Counted from the stretch's first letter, positions 9,991-20,837 are shown. The stretch: 64,000 nt of DNA from Sepioteuthis lessoniana (GCA_963585895.1 OY757924.1:57767440-57831439); one strand, 5' to 3'. A program made the numbers and translations. Notes: a model not told the origin generated them from the sequence alone.

Positions 9991-10199
9991 TGACGGAAGG
10001 GTTGTATTAACATATTGAATCTTAAACCATTGATATTGTAACAACATATGAAGTGTTTACGGGCATAAGACGGATGTAAAGTACATTTAATTGCCTGAAA
10101 ATTAGAATTGGATAGAAGTTTTTTAACCATATAATTGCTTGAAAAATGACTTTGATTTAAATACTGTCCTTTCATTTTGTATCGATTAATCCTTTTTCA

Positions 10200-10330
10200 A
10201 AATCTAAACTCAACTATGGTTTACATAGTATCACCACTGTTCTTCAAGAAAGATGACGTTGGCATTAGATAACCCACGACAGTTGATATGCCATTCAACA
10301 AAGAAACCAAACCAAACCAAACCAAATCAA
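10200..10330 (+). mobile_element. SINE B 3' part with tail
   Basis: 'catagtatcaccactgttct' leads into 'ggcattagataacccacgac' and 'gttgatatgccattcaacaa', then (CCAAA)n. The tRNA-like head is absent, so the copy is 5' truncated. Confidence 0.7.
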
Positions 10331-10389
10331 ACCAAAATCTGAAACTGTTTTTTTTTATTAAGCAACAACAAAAACAACAACTAGAATAA

Positions 10390-10417
10390 AAACAAACAAA
10401 CAAACAAACAAACAAAC

Positions 10418-10460
<43 letters not shown>
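10390..10460. repeat. (CAAA)n and (CAA)n microsatellite
   Basis: CAAA units change to CAA units. A minus-oriented tail module follows at 10490-10560. Confidence 0.95.
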
Positions 10461-10489
10461 CGGAATCGAATTTGGAAATTTAAACGCTT

Positions 10490-11056
10490 TTGGTTTGGTT
10501 CGGTTTGTTGGGTTTTGTGGCATATCAACCTTTGTAGGTTATTTAACGCCAAATCCATTTTTATGTAAATAATCTGTTCTATTTAAAACAATTCAGTTTA
10601 GCATAAGTACAGTTTAATAGTCAAAAACATTTCTATTTCAAACTACTCAAGCAGTTATATGTAACAATTCAGTTAACTGTAGATACAGTTTCAATGTCGA
10701 AAAACAGTTCTATTTCAAATAATTCAGTTAAGCATAAGCACGCAGTTTAAATGTAAGTATGGTTTTATTGTCAAAAACATTTCTATTTCAAGCAATTCAG
10801 TTTAGCATAAGAATGCTGTTAGTTCTATTTAACCCATAGATTGGGCCCTATCAGGTGCTACCACGCCGGGCCTGAGTGGACCTGGGAGCGATGGCAATAA
10901 AGGGGCACTCCGCATTCCCCAAATCTCCAGCACTGCTGGAACCTCACCATCAGATTGTTTAGTGTCATATCAGGACATTCATTGGGGGGGGGTCTTACCC
11001 TTCTGCAGAGAAGCAGTCGGTGTATACTACAGCCCCAGCCGACTGGGCAATAACCG
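10490..11056 (+). repeat. Dispersed repeat D, plus orientation: tail, arm and core
   Basis: Order: reversed tail module (10490-10560); an arm made of four degenerate units, each with 'ttctatttcaaacaattcag' or similar (10565-10845); then the core from 'ctatcaggtgctaccac' through 'cctgggagcgatggcaa', 'tcagattgtttagtgtcata' and 'cagccccagccgactgggc' (10846-11056). Cores of the same kind recur at 20010, 52595, 59990 and 63010. Confidence 0.75.
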
Positions 11057-11059
11057 CTC

Positions 11060-11579
11060 TTGTTATACAAAATGCTCATATTTTTTTTCTTGACGTTATT
11101 TAAAAAAAATGATATTTCTTCTGTCTCGTTTTGTTTTACGTTCTGGTTAGGCTTAAAATGATTTGTATAAATATAAATGATTTGCATATTCTATAAAAAA
11201 AAAAAGGAAAGAAAAATAAAAGAAAGAAAAAAACATCTGACGATGAAATAATGAGTGATAATTGCAAGATACGATTTTAGATTTCATTTAATACGTAAAT
11301 ATATTATTCTGGTTCTGGATATCAACGCTACGTTAGCGTTTGGTTGTCGAGGTATGAGTTCAAATCTGACCCTCATTCACCAGGGTCATTTGGTACTAGT
11401 ACCCTTAAGTAAAAACCCACTTTTCAAAACTCTACTCGTTAAAGCCACTGTGTATTGAAAAGATAATTTGTGACTATGAATACGATGATTTTATTTTAAT
11501 GGCGTGTCAATCCATCGTTTTTTTTATACATATACGCAGGTTAAGGAATACGTTTATATTTTCATTTTTTATTTAGTTA

Positions 11580-11580
<1 letters not shown>
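11060..11580. other. Unassigned AT-rich stretch
   Basis: Poly-A stretches at 11100-11110 and 11195-11230. No recognisable gene or repeat. Confidence 0.45.
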
Positions 11581-11584
<4 letters not shown>

Positions 11585-11634
<50 letters not shown>

Positions 11635-11635
11635 T
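11585..11635. repeat. (CA)n then (TA)n microsatellite
   Basis: About 17 CA units pass straight into about 8 TA units. More TA runs lie at about 11808-11828 and 11890-11925. Confidence 0.95.
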
Positions 11636-11886
11636 TCATTAAGAAAAAACACAAACTGGTCATATGAGGATTATCAATTTATTTCCATCCTGTTATGTGT
11701 TTTTGAGAATAGTTTTCTTGTCCTGATGGAATGTTCAATTTTGAATAGTTTTCTTGTCCTGACGGAATGACTCCCAAGTCCGGTTTAATTTGACCAAATA
11801 ATACTTATATATATATATATATATATATTGGTTTTGGAATGATCTTTCAGAAAAGCACGCAGTTCAAACCCCTTCAGTTAGAACCA

Positions 11887-11925
<39 letters not shown>

Positions 11926-12304
11926 TGAACTGGTTTTAGGAAAAGGGGTTTAAAAAGACGGGGATGTTAGAGAACAGTTTACAACAGATTAAACACGACG
12001 AATTGGGAAACAATTGGATTATAGCATTTTGCGTAGCACAGAATTCAGAGTGAAGAAAGGAAACGTTCAGGCGATGAAACAAAACATGAAAAACGAAACA
12101 AGCAAAAATACATATGCATTGTCATAGAAATGCATATCGATTTGCATTTAATAAGAATTTTCACTTAATCCTACTTACGTGAATACCGAAAATCATAGAA
12201 TTTTTTTAACGTAGATTTATATACTGTTTCCAATAATAATAAAGACAGGTCTCGTCAAATAGTTTTTTTCTACTAAATACATACACTATTTTACTAACAA
12301 AGGA

Positions 12305-12515
12305 GGCACGCTTAGATTAACGATTATCATTATAGGAAATGGAGTCGGCGACCAGGTTTCAAATCCTGGACGACGCTGATTGTATTTCACTTCGTGATAA
12401 TTCCTATGAGAAAAGCATCACACAATATGTTCATTCCCAGCTATGGTTAAATAGTAGGGCAGACTAGGCTATTTAGCTATAGTAAGGCAACAAATTTAGG
12501 AGAAGGAAAACTCTG
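12305..12515 (+). mobile_element. SINE A, old copy
   Basis: tRNA-like head 'taacgattatcattatagga' with the B box in 'aggtttcaaatcctgg', then 'attgtatttcacttcgtgat', the shared core 'tcccagctatggttaaatag', and 'gggcagactaggct'. Divergent from the minus copy next to it. Confidence 0.7.
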
Positions 12516-12595
12516 AAATTACTAAGTATACTTCAGTTAAAATTTATCCTGTGTCGCATCCTGCTAATGTATGTTGGTTGGTTTTACAGTATGCA

Positions 12596-12872
12596 TATTT
12601 ACTCCCCCTCCGCTCGGATAGATTATGACACAAGGTCAATTTTTAAGCGGAGTTTAACAGGTTTAAATTCAGAGTTTTCCTTCTTCTAGACTAGTTGCCT
12701 AGTCTGAAGAACCCAGTCTGTCCTACTATTTCCCCATAGCTGGAGGGAGAATAATTGGATTCGTACCTTTCCCAAGGGTATTAGTGCTATGTGAAATGCA
12801 ACCAGCCTCGTCCATGAATTGAACTCGTGTCGCCATGTTCATTCCCTACGACGATAAACATTACACTACGGA
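12596..12872 (-). mobile_element. SINE A with 14-bp target-site duplication
   Basis: The minus strand begins with a tRNA-like head (B box in 'gaattgaactcgtgtcgcc' on the plus strand, A box at the 'gataaacattacact' end) and runs through the shared core to the A tail ('ccccctccgctcgg' on the plus strand). The direct repeat 'ttttacagtatgca' flanks it at 12582-12595 and 12873-12886. Confidence 0.85.
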
Positions 12873-13069
12873 TTTTACAGTATGCAAACCCTTGTTGGGT
12901 TAACTTATGCCGAAATTACTTTAACAATTTTGTAAAAATGTATCTTCTCAATTATTTTAAACAGACAAACACTTCATTTTCTCAAACAGATATATTTGTC
13001 TCATAGAGGGGACCCAATTAAATACTCCTATTCCGGCTCCAGTGAACCTGGAGAATAACCTTAACTTAG

Positions 13070-13175
13070 GTGGATTGACTGATTTTAAGGGCATGTCAAC
13101 TCTTCTAGGAATATTTTATGGGTTAGAGGTCAGGGAATCACGTTAATTGGATGTTATTTACATTTTTGTTTACTT
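13070..13175 (+). repeat. Dispersed repeat J
   Basis: A block with 'gattttaagggcatgtcaac' and 'agggaatcacgttaattgga'. It recurs at 21660-21790, 48945-49050 and 59195-59310, and reversed at 60690-60800. Confidence 0.65.
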
Positions 13176-13229
13176 TTTAAAGAATTTTTTCTCCATTCAG
13201 TCAAATGCGAATAGTTTTTTAACATATAT

Positions 13230-14000
13230 ATTTGACCCATACACGATTTAGTTTGGTTTGGTTTTATGGCAAATCAACTATTGTAGGTTATTTAATGCCA
13301 AATCCTCTTTATACATATATATTAAATTTATATGACTTGGTTTGGTTTGGTTTTATGGCATATCCATATTTACCAACCCCTCCGCTCGGGCAGGATATGA
13401 CACAAGGTCAACTTTTAAGCGGAGTTTAATAGGTTTGAATTCAGAGTTTTCCTTCACCTAGACTAGGTGCCTCACCAAGGCTGAAGAAATCAGTCTGTCC
13501 TACTATTTACCCATAGCTGGAGGGAGAATATTTGGATTCATACCTTTCCCAAGGGTATTAGTGCTATGTGAAATGCAATTATGGCATATCAATCATTCTA
13601 GGTTATTTGATGCCAATTCCTCTTTATACATATATATTAAATATATATGATATGGTTTGGTTTGGTTATATGACAAATCAACAATTGTAGGTTATTTAAT
13701 GCCAAATCCTCTTTATACATATATATTAAATTTATATGATTTGGATTGGTTGGCTTGTATCACATATCAAACATTGTAGGTATTTAATGGCAAATCCTCT
13801 TTATACATATATATAAAATATAAATGCTTTTGTTTTGTTGGGTTTTATGGTATATCAATTCTTGTAGGTTATTCAATGCCAAATCCTTTTTATACAAATA
13901 TATATGGTTTGGTTTAGTTGTGTTTTATGGCATATCAACCATTGTTGGTTATTTAATGCCAAATACTATTTTTATATACATATCAAATATAGATGATTTG
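13230..14000 (-). repeat. Array of tail modules (75-115 bp units), split by a SINE
   Basis: Units with a 'tttggtttggttttatggca' start, 'attgtaggttatttaatgcc', 'aaatcctctttatacatata' and an AT run recur near 13250, 13335, 13570, 13655, 13735, 13825 and 13905. On the minus strand each matches the 3' tail of SINE B. A headless SINE A lies at 13364-13575. Confidence 0.8.
13364..13575 (-). mobile_element. SINE A, head-truncated
   Basis: From 'cccctccgctcgggcaggat' to 'attagtgctatgtgaaatgc', so the tail and core are present and the tRNA-like head is missing. It is bordered by 'ttatggcatatc' on both sides (13354-13365 and 13573-13584), either a target duplication or two units of the host array. Confidence 0.75.
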
Positions 14001-14149
14001 TAAATACATTTTATTAATATTTTTAAACAAGTCTGAGCTCATTATTTTGTACACAGTTAAATGGTTTCAAGTTTTTAAATCTTACACGAATAATTCTATT
14101 TATTATTAATTTGTTTTCACACAGTTAAATGGTTTCAAGTATTGTTATG

Positions 14150-14280
14150 TAGTAATTTATCAAGCTTAGATGTGGCACTTGGCTGCATGAATGGGACACC
14201 CAATGAGATTCGAACTCATTCGTGAAGGTTTGCTAGTTTAGCATGCTAACCATTGCACCACCCGAGGTACCCTTCAACTA
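14150..14280 (-). mobile_element. tRNA-like SINE, family I
   Basis: The minus strand reads cctcgggtggtgcaatggtt (A box), then a B box in 'gaatgagttcgaatctcatt', then 'gggtgtcccattcatgc' and a body. This is the best preserved family I head in the window. It lacks an intact acceptor stem and is not a functional tRNA. Confidence 0.65.
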
Positions 14281-14609
14281 TTGCTATGTCACAGTAACAA
14301 TGTAACAGTCATTTGTTTGCACACACTTAAATGGATATACATATATGATTTGTAAGTGAATAGTTTGTGGGTAATTTCATTTCTAAATGAGTTACAACTA
14401 ATTTGTTCGGTCTCTAGTATTACTATTGTTTCTACATAGTTAAATGGTTTCAATTTTTTGCTAAAACTTATAATTCTATGCAATATTAATAATTTCTTTA
14501 CACACAGTAAAGGGGTTCCAACTACTGCTATCTAACACTAATAATTCTATTCAACATTACTTCTTCATTGAAATACTGTTAAATGGTTCCAGGTTCTGCT
14601 ATGTATCAC

Positions 14610-15290
14610 TACCAATTCAATTAAACATCAATCGTTTGTTTACACAATTAAATGAACAAACAGTTCAATTTCTAACAATTTAATTTAGCTTAAGTCAATT
14701 GTTTGGCCACAGTTTAAATAATCAAACAGTTCTATTTGACCCGTAGATAGAAGTTTATCAGGTGCTACCACTCCGGGTCAAAGTGGACATCGGAGTAATG
14801 ATATTGAAGAGGTATTCCTCACTCCCCAGCTCTCCAGAGCTGTAGGCTCCTCACTAGATGAAGCTTAGTGTCGTAAGCAGGTCACTCCTTTTTTTGGATG
14901 GCCCTGTCGGCTGGGGCTATTAGAATAAACTGACTGCATCTCTGCAGAGGGTAAGAGTCCCGCAACGAGTGTCCTAGTTATGACTCTGAACAATATGATG
15001 GTGAGGGGAATGCGGAGTACCCCTTCATTGTCATCGCTCCCTGGTCAACTCTGACCCAGAGTGGTAGCACCTGATTGTATCCTATCTATCGGTTAAATAT
15101 AACTGTTTAACATTTAAACTGTGTGCTTATGATAAGCTGAATAGTTAGAAATAGAACTGTTTGATCATTCACCAGTGTGTAAACAAATGACTGTTGTTTA
15201 ATTGGATTATTAGTGTTAAATAGACAACCCCGAAAACATTAAACTGTGTGCAAACAAATGATTAATTATAAATCAGATTATTTCGTATTA
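14610..15290. repeat. Fold-back (long inverted repeat) form of repeat D
   Basis: The left arm and core (14610-14915, plus orientation) are followed directly by a reverse-complement arm and core (14925-15290). Paired landmarks: 'tatcaggtgctaccactccg' at 14758 against 'cagagtggtagcacctgatt' at 15056, and 'aaacagttctatttgacccg' against 'ggttaaatataactgtttaa'. The axis lies at 'ccctgtcggctggggc'. The arms are diverged, so the hairpin would be imperfect. Another D+/D- pair at 24000-24790 has the same axis. Confidence 0.75.
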
Positions 15291-15319
15291 GATAGAAATA
15301 AGTGAAACCATTGCAAAAA

Positions 15320-15400
15320 CGCACACACTCACACACACACACGTGTGTGTATGTGTGTGTGTGTATGCGTGTGTGTATGTATGTATGTGTATGTGCATGT
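15320..15400. repeat. (CA)n/(TG)n inverted microsatellite
   Basis: CA-rich sequence to 15340 is followed by 'cgtgtgtgtatgtgtgtgtg' and more TG, so the two halves are reverse complements around 'acacgtgt'. Confidence 0.9.
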
Positions 15401-15635
15401 AGTTTGGTTTAATTTCTTTCTTTATTCGCATAGCAACCATTGTGGGTTATTTAATGCCAAAGCCAGAAGAAAAGAAGTGATACTATTTAACCAATCTCTA
15501 GGAGAATAAGTGGGTTCATGCCTTTCACTATGGTATTTGTCAGAAAGTTAATGTAATGGTGCGAGTGGAGTTCGAACTAGCTTACTACGATTTTGTAATC
15601 CAAAATGTTTGTTACTTCGTCACGGAGACGCCCCC
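15401..15635 (-). mobile_element. SINE B, minus orientation
   Basis: Reversed tail module ('attgtgggttatttaatgcc'), body ('gaataagtgggttcatgcct') and head with a B box in 'gtggagttcgaactagctta', ending 'acttcgtcacggagacgccc'. Confidence 0.75.
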
Positions 15636-15654
15636 GTCTTTATATTTGTATGTG

Positions 15655-15915
15655 TTTTTATACAAGCCCTTCACCACGATCAGGCTGTGACACAGGGTCA
15701 ATTTTTAAGCGGATTTTTAATTCAGAGTTTTCCTCCTCCTAAAATGGTTGCCAAACCAAAGGTGGAAGAACCGAGTCAACTATTTATAGTTGAAGGAGAC
15801 CTGATGGATTCATGGCTTTTTAAAGGCAGGAGCGCTAAGTGAAACAGTCTCATGCAGGATTTGAAATCGATTTTCCGATTTCATTTTCTTACGAAGTAGT
15901 TGTTACGCTAAGCAC
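15655..15915 (-). mobile_element. SINE A variant, minus orientation
   Basis: Diverged A tail and body ('aagcccttcaccacgatcag', 'tcagagttttcctcctccta', 'gcgctaagtgaaacagtctc') and a degraded head ('caggatttgaaatcgatttt'). Confidence 0.65.
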
Positions 15916-15931
15916 GTACAAGCGAGTGCGT

Positions 15932-16031
<100 letters not shown>

Positions 16032-16034
16032 CTG

Positions 16035-16255
16035 AGCCATTCACATTATGGCTAGAGTGTTCACTAATGGTCCGGGAGATCTGTGTGTTCAATCCCAGGT
16101 CGAGTCGTACCAAAGAATAAAAAATAGTAAGATTTCGCCTTCCTTGTCTCTCAGTAGTATAAGGTACGGATCAAGGGTAAGTGGAGCAATCTAGGGAAAT
16201 GGGTAGGACTCTCTCCACACTTCCGTGTAGCAACTATTGAAAAAAGGCTGCTACA
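16035..16255 (+). mobile_element. SINE C
   Basis: tRNA-like head with A box around 'tatggctagagtgttcacta' and B box in 'tgttcaatcccaggtcg', then the C body 'ataaggtacggatcaagggt', 'aagtggagcaatctaggg' and 'gtagcaactattgaaaa'. It shares no body with SINEs A or B. Confidence 0.75.
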
Positions 16256-16261
16256 ACCCAA

Positions 16262-16310
16262 CTATATATATATATATATATACATGTTTATATACTCACT
16301 CTCACTCACT

Positions 16311-16346
<36 letters not shown>
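16262..16346. repeat. (TA)n runs separated by (CTCA)n
   Basis: TA runs at about 16262-16282 and 16313-16346 flank a short CTCACT repeat. Confidence 0.9.
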
Positions 16347-16348
<2 letters not shown>

Positions 16349-16389
16349 GGGGAGGCCCGTGTCATAGTAGCAACTTATTGGGCTGGGAC

Positions 16390-16556
16390 ATATTAAACGA
16401 ATTCGAACTCTATTTACATTCACTTACGGACAAATACCTTTGTGAAAGGTATGGACACCCTTATTCTCCTTGATACCGATCTTCTACAAGAATGACTTTG
16501 GCATCAAATGCCCCACGAATGTTGATATGCCATAAAACAAAGAAATCAAACCAAAC
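16390..16556 (+). mobile_element. SINE B fragment
   Basis: 'ttcacttacggacaaatacc', 'tgtgaaaggtatggacaccc' and the tail 'gttgatatgccataaaacaa'. The head is degraded. Confidence 0.65.
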
Positions 16557-16559
16557 TAT

Positions 16560-17095
16560 ATATATACTTGGACTGATCTAGAAAATCTACATCAATTGAA
16601 AATAAACCGTTCGATCCACAGACGAAACTGATTAATTTTGAAGTATAGATGGGAACGAGTTGTGGAAGATGTGGGTATTATGGGACTGATAGTAAGATAA
16701 AACGGGTGGGTAAGTCGATAAAACGAAAAAGACTGTGATAAATAGATAATAACGCACTTAGCTATGTGGGTAAACATCGTTTCGTTATGTTGAGGCACAA
16801 AGTAAGCCTCGTTCTGACAACAGCATAGCTGGTCGCATTAGCAAACCTAACCATAATGTTCAAATGGGCAGAAATCCGGTGTAATGCAATGTAAAAGCGC
16901 GGCCTTGTGTCGCAGGTACTTGGCATCAGGTAAATCTGCTTTCAGAGGGAGGGGGGAATATAAAAGTCAAAGAAGCGACACTTGATACGAGAGAGTCAGG
17001 TCTTTACTTAGAGGGAAAAGTGTATTCAATGGAAGACCAGAGTTGAAATCAGCAGATCAAATAATAGTTGAACTGTAATATTGCTGTATCAAGTC
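16560..17095. other. Unassigned stretch
   Basis: Moderate complexity with no long ORF, SINE head or second copy seen. 16900-16990 is slightly more GC-rich. Confidence 0.45.
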
Positions 17096-17099
17096 CGTA

Positions 17100-17305
17100 T
17101 TTTGGTTTGGTTTGGTTTCCTTGGTTATTTAATTCCAAATCCGTCTTTGACAAAGAACAGTAGTAGTTTTGCAATGATAAGAAAGGTCATAGCTTTTCCA
17201 CGGGAATTTGTCCGAAAGTGAACGTAAGAGCGCGACAGGAGTTCGAACTCGCTAACTACATGTTCGCACTAGTGCACGTAAGTGACACTGCCACCGGGAC
17301 TTCTC
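17100..17305 (-). mobile_element. SINE B, minus orientation
   Basis: Tail 'ttggtttggtttccttggtt', body 'ttgtccgaaagtgaacgtaa', B box in 'gacaggagttcgaactcgc'. The A-box end is degraded. Confidence 0.7.
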
Positions 17306-17342
17306 AGTCCTAGTCCTAGTGTATGCATGTATGTGTGTGTGG

Positions 17343-17475
17343 GTGTTTATAAAAGCCCTCCACCAAGGGCAATCTGTGACACAAGGTCAGTTTTTAAGTG
17401 GATTTGCCTTCAGAGTTTTTTCTCCCAGATTAGTTGCCAAACCAAGGGTGAAGAACCCAATCTATCCGACTATTT
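17343..17475 (-). mobile_element. SINE A fragment abutting a SINE B fragment
   Basis: A tail and body ('gtgacacaaggtcagttttt', 'gaagaacccaatctatcc') in minus orientation meet, near 17475, a plus-oriented B-type body ('ttacgttcactctcggacta', 'ttgagaaagtcatgaactcc') that runs to about 17620. Either a nested insertion or a chimeric SINE. Confidence 0.55.
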
Positions 17476-17685
17476 TTTCCGTAGCAATTTCGATCCCTAG
17501 TCGCGTCTCTTACGTTCACTCTCGGACTAATATTCTTGAGAAAGTCATGAACTCCTTTATCCCTCATTTTTGGGAAAAATAGAACTACTACTCTCCTTCA
17601 ATAAGGATGACCGTATTTAATGAGTAATTTGAATAATTTCATTGTATAAAGACACTAAAGAGTTTGAATTAGAAAAAAGCAGTTC

Positions 17686-17690
<5 letters not shown>

Positions 17691-17742
<52 letters not shown>
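17691..17742. repeat. (GA)n microsatellite
   Basis: About 25 GA units. Confidence 0.95.
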
Positions 17743-17745
<3 letters not shown>

Positions 17746-17779
17746 CAATCGAATTGTTGGATTAGGAGAACGATGTCAT

Positions 17780-18160
17780 TATCCTCTGCAAAATGTAAGA
17801 CACTCCCAAAAAAGGGGATATCCTGAGTATGACAATAAACTGCATCTAATGGTGAGACTCCAGTTCTGGGACCCTTAAAAATGTGGAGTATCCCTTTTTT
17901 AACATTACTCCCAGGTTCACACTGACAACAGTTTTAGTATATCCTCAACAACGAGCCCAACTAAGAATTCGCTGACTGTATCCTCTGTAGTGCGGTAAGA
18001 CCAAAAAAGAGGATCCTAAGTATGAAACTTAACCGCATCAGATGGTGAGGTTCCAGTTCTGGTGATCTTCAGGGTAGATTACTATTTCCTTGGAATTAAT
18101 GCCAGGCTCACTCTGATCTGGAGTGGTAGTATTATTTAAGGTCCAATCTATGGCTCAAAT
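17780..18160 (-). repeat. Two tandem D cores, minus orientation
   Basis: The pattern 'gtatgacaataaactgcatc ... ggtgagactccagttctggg' at 17830-17870 recurs as 'gtatgaaacttaaccgcatc ... ggtgaggttccagttctggt' at 18018-18063, a period of about 190 bp. Confidence 0.65.
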
Positions 18161-18236
18161 AGATATGTGTAGGAATCTTTGATCGTGTATAACTGTAAAA
18201 TATTTGTATTAAGAATAGTTGCTTGAAACTGTAATT

Positions 18237-18520
18237 ATTTGGTTTTGGTTTGGTTCCTTTGTTTAATGGCATATCAGCCTTCGTGGGTGATTCAATGCAG
18301 AAGAATGGACACTATTAGCATAAAGCTGGGAGATGAAAGGTTCATACCTTACCCAAAGTAAAGTCGAAAGTATTGAGTTGAGTGTTCGCCAATGGTCCGC
18401 AATGTAAGGATCAAGGGTAAAATGGAGCAATCTAGGGAATGGAGTAGCGCCCTCCCCTACACCTCTTTGTAGTAGTTATTGAAAAGGGAGGCTTCGGATC
18501 ACCCTCGACTAAGGTCGCCC
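18237..18520. mobile_element. SINE B fragment (minus) followed by SINE C fragment (plus)
   Basis: 18237-18370 carries the reversed tail module and body ('ggttcataccttacccaaag'). 18372-18520 carries a C head piece ('gagtgttcgccaatggtccg') and C body ('aggatcaagggtaaaatgga', 'attgaaaagggaggcttcgg'). Confidence 0.6.
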
Positions 18521-18589
18521 ACTTACCTTTCCCAAGGATATAAGTTCGATAGTAAACGTAATAGCATGACTTGAGTTTGTAGAGTCGGC

Positions 18590-18810
18590 TGTGATCGGCA
18601 GGTATTGATTGAAGTCAAACTGGAGTGTCGATGATACGTGCAGGACAACTTCCGGAAGGAAACTACCAGTCGACTGCTGATCGCCGCCTATTTATTCTAT
18701 GTATTTATTCTGGATATTTGCATGGGCACGTGCGTGTGTTAGGCAAATATGTTGGTCCATAAACCGGCGGTGCCATTTCGGCAAAACGTCCCCGAATAAT
18801 ATACTTCCAG
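18590..18810 (+). repeat. Dispersed repeat F
   Basis: Shares 'aaaacgtccccgaataatat' and the preceding 'gcacgtgcgtgtg ... gcaaatat' with 40675-40945, where it lies in reverse. No coding capacity is visible. Confidence 0.6.
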
Positions 18811-19049
18811 CCATTACACAAAGTTCAAACTAGCTTACTTCAAGGTCGCAGGACAGTACTTTAGGTTATTGGGCTCGTGTCATCGTTGTATTTGGAATTA
18901 CAATGTCTAGGTTTCGACTATTGCATCCTCCAGTCTCCGTACAGTTGACACCCGAAGAAGGCTGGTGTGTATAACAGACCAAATTTTGTGGATATAAACC
19001 AAGATGATGTCAACAGTCCGACTTCTGTCAGCGAATAACATTTTCTTCT

Positions 19050-19190
19050 TTTGTGTCTTTTTTTAATGGCACATTATCCTTCTTGGGTTATTCAGTGCCA
19101 ACGTCATTTTTCTAGAAGAACAACAGTGATAATATTTCGCCCATTGCTGGTGGGAATAAGAAGCTTCATATCTTTCCGAAGGTATTTGTT
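19050..19190 (-). mobile_element. SINE B fragment, minus orientation
   Basis: 'tttttttaatggcacattat', 'ggttattcagtgccaa' and 'agaagcttcatatctttccg'. It is cut by an E repeat at about 19190. Confidence 0.6.
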
Positions 19191-19385
19191 GGGCGCCCTA
19201 CCAACACGTGAGTATGGTACATGGCTTTTTTTAATGTGTGAACCAGGCGCCGGATCGTAGCCCTCACACGACTGGTAGTTCTAAAAATACCTTGAACTCC
19301 GTTGGCATTCCTCTAGATAGGAGCACCCCAGTCGCCAGGCTATAAAACCAGCTCCTTCGGGAAGGGTTTGAGTCTAGGGGATCTA
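19190..19385 (+). repeat. Single dispersed E unit
   Basis: Matches the tandem E units of 4381-5880: 'ccctaccaacacgtgagtat', 'ttggcattcctctagatagg' and 'cgccaggctataaaacc'. Confidence 0.7.
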
Positions 19386-19407
19386 TCTACCTCCTTCCTC
19401 TCTGTGT

Positions 19408-19872
19408 AATATAATGGCTGAGGGATTTTGTTTTATATATCTTGCTTTTGGGTTTAGTTTGGCTGAGAACCTTTTGGCTCAGCAAATGGGTTAGTTAGGT
19501 GCAAATTTGAGTGCAGGTGTTAACGCGCACGCGGGGAGGATGTATCGTTCATAGATGTCAAAATAAAAATCCTAGATAGAGGATTTGACCAGGAGATGTA
19601 AATGACGTCATGCATCGTAAGCGCGCGCGGAGGATTTTGGGAGATTTGAAAAAGTAGAATTGAGAACTAGACACCGAACAAGAAGGGTCGACTTTCGGGG
19701 CTCGCTGAGGCGAGACGAATTTGCGCGCTACGGGCGCTGCACGAGATAGGGGCAGATGAAAAAGCCAGAATAGAAAGAATGTGTATCTCTCTCCTTATGT
19801 CGAAGAACTTTTAAACTCAAAGGTAATAAAAAATTTCGTACCTGAACTAAGAAGTCGTAAGTATTTTTCCTG
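19408..19872 (+). mobile_element. Probable solo LTR, family L2
   Basis: Begins TGTAATATAATGGCTGAGG and runs to about 'gaagtcgtaagtatttttcc'. The same sequence lies inverted at 22257-22725. Both carry a full cAMP-response-type palindrome TGACGTCA (here 19603-19610) and a late 'ggtaataaaaa' that could serve as a poly(A) signal. GC content is raised in the middle. I could not find a convincing target-site duplication, so LTR is the best reading rather than proven. Confidence 0.55.
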
Positions 19873-20009
19873 TTTCGGGATTCCTATGTTATGAACATTC
19901 TATGTACGATTCACATATCCGTATCATGGGTATGGTACATCTGGTCCCTGTCGGTCTTAGCCGCTAAACACGAAAGCTGTTCCCACCGGCACCCGTGTCT
20001 CGCGGCTGT

Positions 20010-20165
20010 GACCATCAGGCAGCCTCGAACTGCATTCCCCAAAGATCCGGCATTAATGGAGCCTCAACATCAATTTGTTTAATGTCATATCTAGGACATT
20101 AGTTGGGGGGGGGTCTTACCTCTCAGCAGAGATGCAGTTGGTGCATTCTATAACCCCTGCCGACT
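20010..20165 (+). repeat. D core fragment, plus orientation
   Basis: 'gcattccccaaagatccgg', 'tttgtttaatgtcatatcta', a G run, and 'ataacccctgccgactggcc'. Confidence 0.7.
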
Positions 20166-20194
20166 GGCCTTTGAGAGAGAGAGAGAGAGAGTGA

Positions 20195-20239
<45 letters not shown>

Positions 20240-20837
20240 CAGCGCGAGAGAAACAGAGAGGAAGGCGGTAGATAGAAATTATAACTGAGAGAGAGAGAGA
20301 GAGAGTGAGTATGTGTGTGTGTGTGAAAGAGAGAGAGAGAGGGGGGCAGCGTGAAAAAAACAGAGAGGAAGGCGGGAGATAGAAATTATAACTGAGAGAG
20401 AGAGAGTGAGTATGTGCGTGTGTGTAAAAGAGAGAGAGAGAGAGAGGGCAGCGTGAGAGAAACAGAGAGGAAGGCGGTAGATAGAAATTATAACTGAGAG
20501 AGAGAGAGTGAGAGAGAGAGAGAGAGAGAGAGGGCAGCGCGAGAGAAACAGAGAGGAAGGCGGTAGATAGAAATTATAACTGAGAGAGAGAGAGAGAGTG
20601 AGTATGTGTGTGTGTGTGAAAGAGAGAGAGAGAGGGGGGCAGCGTGAAAAAAACAGAGAGGAAGGCGGGAGATAGAAATTATAACTGAGAGAGAGAGAGT
20701 GAGTATGTGCGTGTGTGTAAAAGAGAGAGAGAGAGAGAGAGAGAGGGGGCAGCGTGAGAGAAACAGAGAGGAAGGCGGTAGATAGAAATCATAACTGAGA
20801 GAGAGAGAGAGTGAGTATGTGCGCGTGTGTGAAAGAA

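Noticed and set aside
9421..9991. Ser/Leu-rich minus-strand ORFs resembling membrane proteins
   Set aside because: They come from (GA)n on the opposite strand; the hydrophobic look is a repeat artefact.
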